Of a stretch of 64,000 nt of DNA, positions 59,601 to 64,000 are shown in pieces (the stretch's first letter is position 1; each line of letters begins with the position of its first letter). The translations under genes were made by a program, and so were the position numbers. Source of the stretch: Epiperipatus broadwayi (lineage: Eukaryota > Onychophora > Udeonychophora > Euonychophora > Peripatidae); contig JAQFVV010000205.1 in assembly GCA_028023455.1 (NCBI GenBank), forward strand, positions 1,781,353 to 1,845,352, in the 5' to 3' direction. The notes below the pieces were generated by a model. The model searched no databases, had not been told where the DNA came from, and was given only the letters and a program-made list of their open reading frames with translations.

Positions 59601-62433
59601 CCATTCTTTATGCTTACACAAGCTGTTTTTCAGAGGCAAAACTCTCCATGCAGTAGCGCCACTCAGTGCAAACTAGAGTAATCAATGAATGCCTCTGAAA
59701 AATATCTTGGGTAAGTATAAAGAATGGTGATCATGTGATGTTTGATGGTTTAATACCAATCCTATCCAATAGGATTATGATGACTGTGGTTATTAAAGAA
59801 CCAGACACCAAAAAGTATGGATGCTGAACTGAGTTCAGATCTACACAACTATACAAGCTAACGAGCTTAGCTTGAAAACATTATTGTTTTCATTTTGGAC
59901 TCGAAGCTTTATAATTAGCTAAAAAAGTAAAAGGTGACTGCTGGAGGGTTACATTAGATCCTAAGATCTAGGTGCAGTGCTCTCAGATCCAAGGCTCTTC
60001 ACTGATGAAAGCCACAAGCTAGAAACTAGTCTGGGGATATTGGATGAGTCCTGCATCTATTGATTACTCTGACTTGCACTGAGTGGCACTACTGTATAGA
60101 GTTTTGCCTCTTAAAATTTTTACTAACAATATTTTGCTTGCAGCAAAAATTATGATCATCGTATTGTTATTTAGTTAACATAATTGTTATTTTTAAAAAA
60201 AATGCCTTCATAATAATGAACTTCGTGTGATTAAAAATTATTACATTTAAATTAGAAATAACAATCTATTTACTCAATTTTAAAACATCTCGTAATTTGT
60301 TTCAGAACTGCAGACATTGCAATTGTTTAGAAAATGTAAAAATGAAAATTTTATTCAACATAAAACTAAAAATAAATGTTCGTCATATACTATTAATATT
60401 TAATTTTAAATTGTGTTCAGTACACATATTAGTTAAAATATTCAGTCAAATCAAACTTAACGTATTTTCGGTTAAAAAAAGTGAGCAAAATTGCATACAT
60501 TATGCAGTTAATAATAAACTTTATATGATAAAAATTCAATACAAACAAAAATATTCATACTTTAATATTTATTTAAATAGTTCATATCTCTCATCGTAAT
60601 TATGGTACTAAATGAAAAACTTTGAAGTCATTTCGGAAGAAAATGGCTACCACACGCAATAAAATGTGACATCTTGTGGCCAAAAAAATGCCACAGGTCA
60701 CATTTGTATATAAAGTGCGGGTTTTTAGATCTTTATAGTACATATTGTAAAAAAAAAAAAAGCCTTAAATATTGATTTCAATATTCAAACACAATGCATT
60801 AGATTTTTTTTTTTTTAATACTCAGAATTTTTTTTTTTTATGTTAATACGATCAGGTTTTGATAATGCAGTATGCTAATTTTACTACTCTTATACTAAAG
60901 ATAAATAACAAATATTTATGATCAATTAAATAAGTTATTATTAAACTTTTTTTTAATATTAAATAATTTCATGTAAGTAATATAATTTATAACAATCATT
61001 AGGGAATCACCCCTCTACACATGCTCTGTATAGATTTAAACACTTAAAGAATACTCTCCTTTCTAAACACAAGATGAATCCACCAGCATATATGTAGAGG
61101 AATGATTCCCTAATGATTGTTACAAATTAAAAACACAGCACTAGATAAATAAATAACTCATTATATATGTATAATATAATTTAGTAATACAAATTTGGAA
61201 AAAAAATAAAAATTCAGTATGGAATTTTTTTCAGCAAAGCCCGAAACAGTTGCTGAAAATATTAACTGCTTGTTTACTTTCACTTTCTTGTCCATTTTTC
61301 CGTGCTTTTGATCAGTTAAAAAACGAACTTTTTTCTAGAGATTCTGTTTAAAATTTTATAACTACATTCATTTTCAATTAAAATCATGGCAGCAACTAAT
61401 ATGACCACAAAAAAAAGTCAAGACAATCTACGGGCTTGGAAAGTGAAATGGATATCTTATGCCGACTGGAAAGAGAAGGAAATTGTGATATCTGTTCTAT
61501 GGATTTATCCACTTTTACTGGTATTACTATTTGTAAAAACAGACAAAATAGAACAAAATACTCAAACCATCGTAAGTGCATCAAAACTTTCCAAAATCAT
61601 GGCATCCCATATGAAAAGAAAATCCAAGAAGCATATCGACCATTCATTCTAAACTTTTTCTCCAGAGATCCTCAGCTATCAACATTTAGAGCACTTCTCC
61701 AAAAAAACCAAAATGATTAAAGAACAATGGAGCTTAGAATAAGCAATTGATGACTCAGAAAGCTGGATAATTGTGATTGATGAAAGAATAATCAGAAAGA
61801 ACAACTTTAACCTAAGTTTTTTTACATAGATTTAAGTTGCATTATCATATGTACATACATATTTTAAGTGCATACTCATATAATATACATAACATAGTTT
61901 ACACAAGCATATAAAGTTTTTTTAAAATTACTATATATATACTAGATTAAGTTCTTGGTTCACAGCTTTTAATGTAATTTTTAGGTGAAGTCTTTATCCA
62001 TAGGAAACTATTATAACTACTTGTTCTTTATATAATATTCTTGCTTAATGATGAGTTTAGGAATCAATTGTGCTTACTAAGCAGAGTAAAGGTGTATAAT
62101 TAAAAAATTTTAAATGTAGAGAATTACGCTAAACAAAACAAAAAAACCTATCTGAATACATAGTTACGGATATGCTCCAAATAATGAAGCGAAATGTTTA
62201 TTTACAATGCTTAGTAAATATCAAAAAAAAAAAAAAAACAGAAATAAACTTAGAGATACATAAAAGCAAGCATTTGCAACTAATTACCAATAAAATCAAT
62301 TATTACAACAAAATAAATTTACCTCAATCCTTTGAAGATATTCGTTGTGTAACTGAAGACTATCATCCGACATAAGAAACTGAATTTCTTCTTTTTCATC
62401 TTTAAACTTGAGAATAGCACTTAACTGCTTGAA
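50462..62433 (-). CDS. SKIC2: Ski-complex RNA helicase SKIC2 (SKIV2L), C-terminal end, 4 exons
   Basis: Four minus-strand exons (62433-62323, 55440-55222, 55078-54938, 50662-50462) join in frame, all in phase 0, to encode the last 223 residues. In the family this is a superfamily-2 DExH helicase of the cytosolic Ski complex (with SKIC3 and SKIC8), which feeds mRNA 3' ends to the RNA exosome. The segment is the end of the DSHCT domain. I prefer SKIC2 over the nuclear paralogue MTR4 because of [20 protein letters not shown] (no extra residues before HEL), [11 protein letters not shown], and the ending [15 protein letters not shown]4 typically ends in SLYL. The ATPase core and arch lie beyond the right edge. 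It is convergent with GAPVD1. Confidence 0.92.
50800..51450. repeat. fold-back element in a SKIC2 intron
   Basis: Left TTATGCCACCGAATGTAAGC, TGATAATCAATAAATGCCAG, CCAGTGCT, GTGAGGAACTTTGGATCTTG; right AAGATCCGAAGCTCCTCACT, AGCACTGGATAGGG, GATTACCAAACCTTACACTA, GGTGGCATAACAG. A second inner palindrome (CTAGTTCAGTATC / GATACTGAAC-type) surrounds the centre at about 51000-51190. Confidence 0.7.
51451..52900. other. SKIC2 intron, no firm feature
   Basis: A weak SINE-like stretch at about 51605-51670 (GTGTAATGGTAGGAAGGCAG...GGGTTGTAGAT). Otherwise AT-rich and unrecognised. Confidence 0.4.
52870..53940. repeat. tandem ~180-base repeat, four units, split by a fold-back
   Basis: Units carry TTTTATATA.AATGCAAATA, a (C/G)A(C/G)T.(C/T)(A/C)AGCAGCCTTC(A/T)TCA core and CAGAAAGAAATTGGCAAT. 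Full or partial units lie at about 52880-53008, 53499-53680, 53681-53850 and 53851-53940. The fold-back at 53009-53498 interrupts them. Confidence 0.65.
52996..53511. repeat. fold-back element with 13-bp target duplication
   Basis: Element 53009-53498 lies between identical TATGTTTTATATA at 52996-53008 and 53499-53511. Arms match the 4.7 kb copy: CATACAGTAGTGCCACTCAG, CTAGATCTTAGGATCTAATG left; GATTCTAAGATCTAAATGC, AGGCTCCTCACTGAAGAAAG, TTGAGTGGCACTATTGTATG right. Its CATCACATG-type outer end is on the right, so it is inverted relative to the copies at 4.7 and 59.6 kb. Confidence 0.85.
54043..54229. repeat. fold-back with ~75-base arms and a CTGCTGGACAGTCGAAA core
   Basis: Left arm 54043-54118 (GCTTATAACAATTCTTTCAT... 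to CCTTACAGTTT) and right arm 54158-54229 are nearly exact complements. The loop contains GAAGACTGCTGGACAGTCG, the complement of the core motif of the neighbouring tandem units. AT microsatellite flanks both ends. Confidence 0.85.
54938..55078 (-). CDS. SKIC2: SKIC2 exon, second from the 3' end
   Basis: Minus-strand acceptor TTATTAG, donor GTAAGT, phase 0. Encodes 47 residues, starting [20 protein letters not shown] and ending [15 protein letters not shown]. The VEVVY.WA motif matches the family. The intron to the previous exon is 143 bases. Confidence 0.93.
55222..55440 (-). CDS. SKIC2: SKIC2 exon, third from the 3' end
   Basis: Minus-strand acceptor GCTTTTAAG, donor GTAAGA, phase 0. Encodes 73 residues: [54 protein letters not shown]. 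This is the core of the DSHCT domain and the strongest identifier of the Ski2/Mtr4 family in this gene. Confidence 0.95.
55441..57485. other. SKIC2 intron, no recognised feature
   Basis: First 2 kb of the 6.9 kb intron. Open frames here on both strands overlap each other and resemble no family. Confidence 0.45.
57495..57665. repeat. two direct copies of the fold-back terminal motif
   Basis: TTCTAGCGCCATCTACAGTA with AGGTTGATGAGTCACTTAAA, then about 95 bases on ACTCTAGCACCATTTACAAT with AAGGTTAATAATCACTTAAA. Here they are head-to-tail rather than inverted. Confidence 0.5.
58235..58710. repeat. fold-back element
   Basis: Left ACTACCATC, ACTGGTTTCTGGC, TATCAATGAGACTTGGGATT; right GAATCCCAAATCCATTGATA, ATCAGAAACCAGTCTG, CACTGATTACTCAACC. 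The central loop has no coding sequence. Confidence 0.65.
59576..60123. repeat. fold-back element with 13-bp target duplication, inside the Tigger copy
   Basis: Element 59589-60110 lies between identical TTAAAATTTTTAC at 59576-59588 and 60111-60123. It starts ATCACATGATCACCATTC and ends GAGTTTTGCCTC. A smaller 31-base inverted pair (59587-59617 and 59711-59741, one mismatch) is nested at the left end. The right half has CTGGAGGGTTACATTAGATC, CTAGAAACTAGTCTGGGG and CACTGAGTGGCACTACTGTA. Confidence 0.85.
60989..61125. repeat. small fold-back inserted in the Tigger copy
   Basis: Arms TAACAATCATTAGGGAATCA...CCTCTACA and TGTAGAGGAATGATTCCCTA...ATGATTGTTA, about 33 bases with two or three mismatches, around a roughly 70-base centre. 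The aligned place in the 21.6 kb Tigger copy lacks it. Confidence 0.75.
62323..62433 (-). CDS. SKIC2: SKIC2 exon, fourth from the 3' end
   Basis: Minus-strand acceptor TTTATTTAG and donor GTAAAT, phase 0. Encodes 37 residues: [20 protein letters not shown], then [15 protein letters not shown]. The last part corresponds to the LLPEY..RVE stretch of vertebrate SKIC2. I found no convincing further exon between here and 64000. Confidence 0.85.
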
Positions 62434-62694
62434 CTAAATAAAAGATAAAAACTTCATTCAGGAAAGAAATATATAAACTACAAAATATATTTCTTTTTTT
62501 TTTTGTTTGTTTGTTTCATTTTTAAGTGGTAAACAGTTGTTAGAAAATTTGTGTCATAATAAATTTAATTACAAAGAATTAACGCAAATAATTCTATCGA
62601 ATCTAAATTTTTTTTAAAAAAAAATTCCTGTTATTTTTAAACCTCATATTTTTTTATGAAATATAGTAAATAATACACTCGAATGATATATTTC

Positions 62695-62795
62695 TCAGGA
62701 GTTCATAAAAAAAAAAGTTTGAGGACTGGATGTAATAGATGGATTGTAATCCACGGACCTTGATCTCCAGTTTACACCTTTGCCATTCTCAAAAA
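62695..62795 (-). mobile_element. degraded SINE-like unit
   Basis: AGGAGTTCATAAAA, GATTGTAATCCACGGACC and TTGATCTCCAG are the inverted form of the arrayed unit. Confidence 0.45.
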
Positions 62796-62799
62796 AAAT

Positions 62800-63164
62800 T
62801 TTTTTCAGTTTAAATGTCAGTAACCAACATAATTTTGAAAACAAATTTTCTCTCACACTAAATGATTAAAAAATCAAAAATTAAAATTTCCTAAATAAAT
62901 TATAACTTATTTCTAGAGTATGAATAATTAAAAATTTTAATATTCTCTCTAACAAGAGCTTATCTATTGAACAACGGGCAAAAAGAATTGCAAAAACCCT
63001 ATAAGTTGTAATAGAGTCAATTGTTAACAAGTAAAATGAAAGAAATAAACAGAATTCAAATGACACAAAGAGGTATTAGAAGAGTTAATATTATTCTTTA
63101 AAGAAAATATGGCTTGTGCTTAATAAAAAATTTCTTTAAAGTAACGCTTTTCTTTCATATGTCA
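62800..63164. other. SKIC2 intron, no recognised feature
   Basis: AT-rich. No SKIC2 exon seen on the minus strand. Confidence 0.4.
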
Positions 63165-63245
63165 TAGCATCGGCCAGGACGCAAACCCACAACCGTCTGC
63201 AACCAACTACTTGATTGCAAGGCGGCTGCGATGACCTCTTGCTAA
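63165..63245 (-). mobile_element. tRNA-derived SINE, family 1, second copy
   Basis: Minus strand: GCAAGAGGTCATCGCAGCCG, CCTTGCAATCAAG, and GTGGGTTTGCGTCCTGGCCG in the B-box position, colinear with the copy at 5589-5690. Confidence 0.6.
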
Positions 63246-64000
63246 CAACGCTTGACAAGTAACTCTTATTTACATAAATGCACTAAAAAGCAAAAAATAA
63301 ATTTTCTTCCTCTTTTGCAAATAAAAGCACAGATTGTTCATGTTTTTGTTTCACTTTCTAACAATTTTTAACGGCTTCTTATCAAATAAAATTTAAATTC
63401 AACATTCATTGTTTTCCTACTATATACATGAAAAAAAAAGTATCTAATGTCCTTATTGGTGGAAAATATTTTTTACTTTTTAGTACATTTATACGAGTAA
63501 AAGTACTTATTTTAAAAAAAAAAATTATATTTTTTCTTTTCCACTTTTTAATTTTATATATGTAACACTGAATTATTGAAATGAGACGAATTTATTTAAA
63601 TTATATTTTTATCTAGAGATAAAGACTAAATAGCGCACTAAGTTATATAAAAGTGTACTATAAAAGATAAAGTCAGTTAATCCAGTTTTCAATGAATTAT
63701 TCTCTTTTAAATTCTAAAAAGTATCGGTAGATATTATTAGCATCACCATCAGATATACTAAAAATTTTTAATTTTTTCAGTAATTTATGCAAAAATTGCT
63801 TGCAGACTCTTTAAAAATATATTGCTATTAGAAATACATACGTATGTAAAATTTCAACTAGATCGGAAATTGTAAAATGAGTGAAAATTGAATTATCAGA
63901 TTTTATCCAGACGGACGACAAAAGAAAAAAGTAAATTAAATGAAGGCATATAAAAATAAAAACTTATAATAAATGTATTTTGGTTGTGTAACATAAGACT
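63246..64000. other. no recognised feature
   Basis: Right end of the window, within or beside the SKIC2 gene. I could not find the next upstream SKIC2 exon. Confidence 0.4.

Larger units (their letters stand above)
59053..62096 (+). mobile_element. pogo/Tigger-type DNA transposon, longer diverged copy
   Basis: Ends (TACACTTATACTCCG at 59053; GAGTAAAGGTGTA to 62096) are diverged versions of those at 21.6-23.0 kb, and inner sequence matches along its length (CATCAATTTGTACCCACTA, AATTCAGTATGG, TTGCTTAATGATGAGTTT). At 61427-61490 the plus strand reads a diverged [20 protein letters not shown], the CENP-B-type helix-turn-helix, followed by a [10 protein letters not shown] block and about 50 more residues to a stop at 61720. 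The catalytic DDE region is missing. Two other repeats sit inside it. Confidence 0.75.

Noticed and set aside
60297-60599. 100-codon plus-strand frame
   Set aside because: Inside the diverged Tigger copy, low-complexity K/N/I composition and no transposase motif in this frame.
61386-61652. 88-codon frame starting ATG with a hydrophobic stretch (possible membrane protein)
   Set aside because: The overlapping frame at 61427-61720 carries the Tigger-type DNA-binding region; this one is its shadow.
50462-62433. MTR4 (nuclear exosome helicase) instead of SKIC2
   Set aside because: The C-terminal [16 protein letters not shown] and the length between GRVAC and HELIITEL fit SKIC2 better.

Overview
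The window looks like a strongly AT-rich invertebrate animal genome. The two genes present are conserved metazoan genes cut into short exons by long GT-AG introns. The rest is decayed transposable elements of animal types: RTE-like and Jockey-like LINEs, a Ty3/gypsy element, pogo/Tigger and hAT DNA elements, and tRNA-like SINEs. I cannot name the species. There is no bacterial operon, CRISPR array or phage signal.

Plus strand, 1 to 44941: the last twelve coding exons of GAPVD1 (GAPex-5 / RME-6), the Rab5-family exchange factor with a C-terminal VPS9 domain. The reading frame and split codons join across all eleven introns to give 516 residues ending in a stop at 44941. The RasGAP-like N-terminus lies left of the window. 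The introns are long (the first is 9.7 kb) and hold most of the repeats.

Minus strand, 62433 down to 50462: the last four coding exons of SKIC2 (SKIV2L), the cytosolic Ski-complex RNA helicase, covering the end of the DSHCT domain. The helicase core lies right of the window. The two genes are convergent, with about 5.5 kb between their stop codons. They share no known pathway.

Repeat layout: RTE-like LINE pieces at 1.6-4.4 kb, 6.9-7.3 kb, 34.8-35.6 kb and 47.7-48.2 kb, all minus except one inverted piece; a hAT element at 7.7-8.4 kb; a 5'-truncated gypsy element with its 3' LTR at 13.7-16.4 kb; a possible LTR at 18.7-20.5 kb; a short pogo/Tigger copy at 21.6-23.0 kb and a longer one at 59.1-62.1 kb; plus-strand LINE pieces at 23.3-25.8 kb and 40.0-40.7 kb; a tandem SINE-derived array at 27.4-28.7 kb; a Jockey-like LINE at 31.9-34.25 kb; a second hAT element at 39.2-39.6 kb.

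The most unusual observation is a family of long palindromic (fold-back) elements, about ten copies or pieces across the window. Three copies are flanked by exact 13-16 bp direct repeats. Target duplications that long suggest LINE-type retroposition rather than a cut-and-paste MITE. I found no new multi-gene system.
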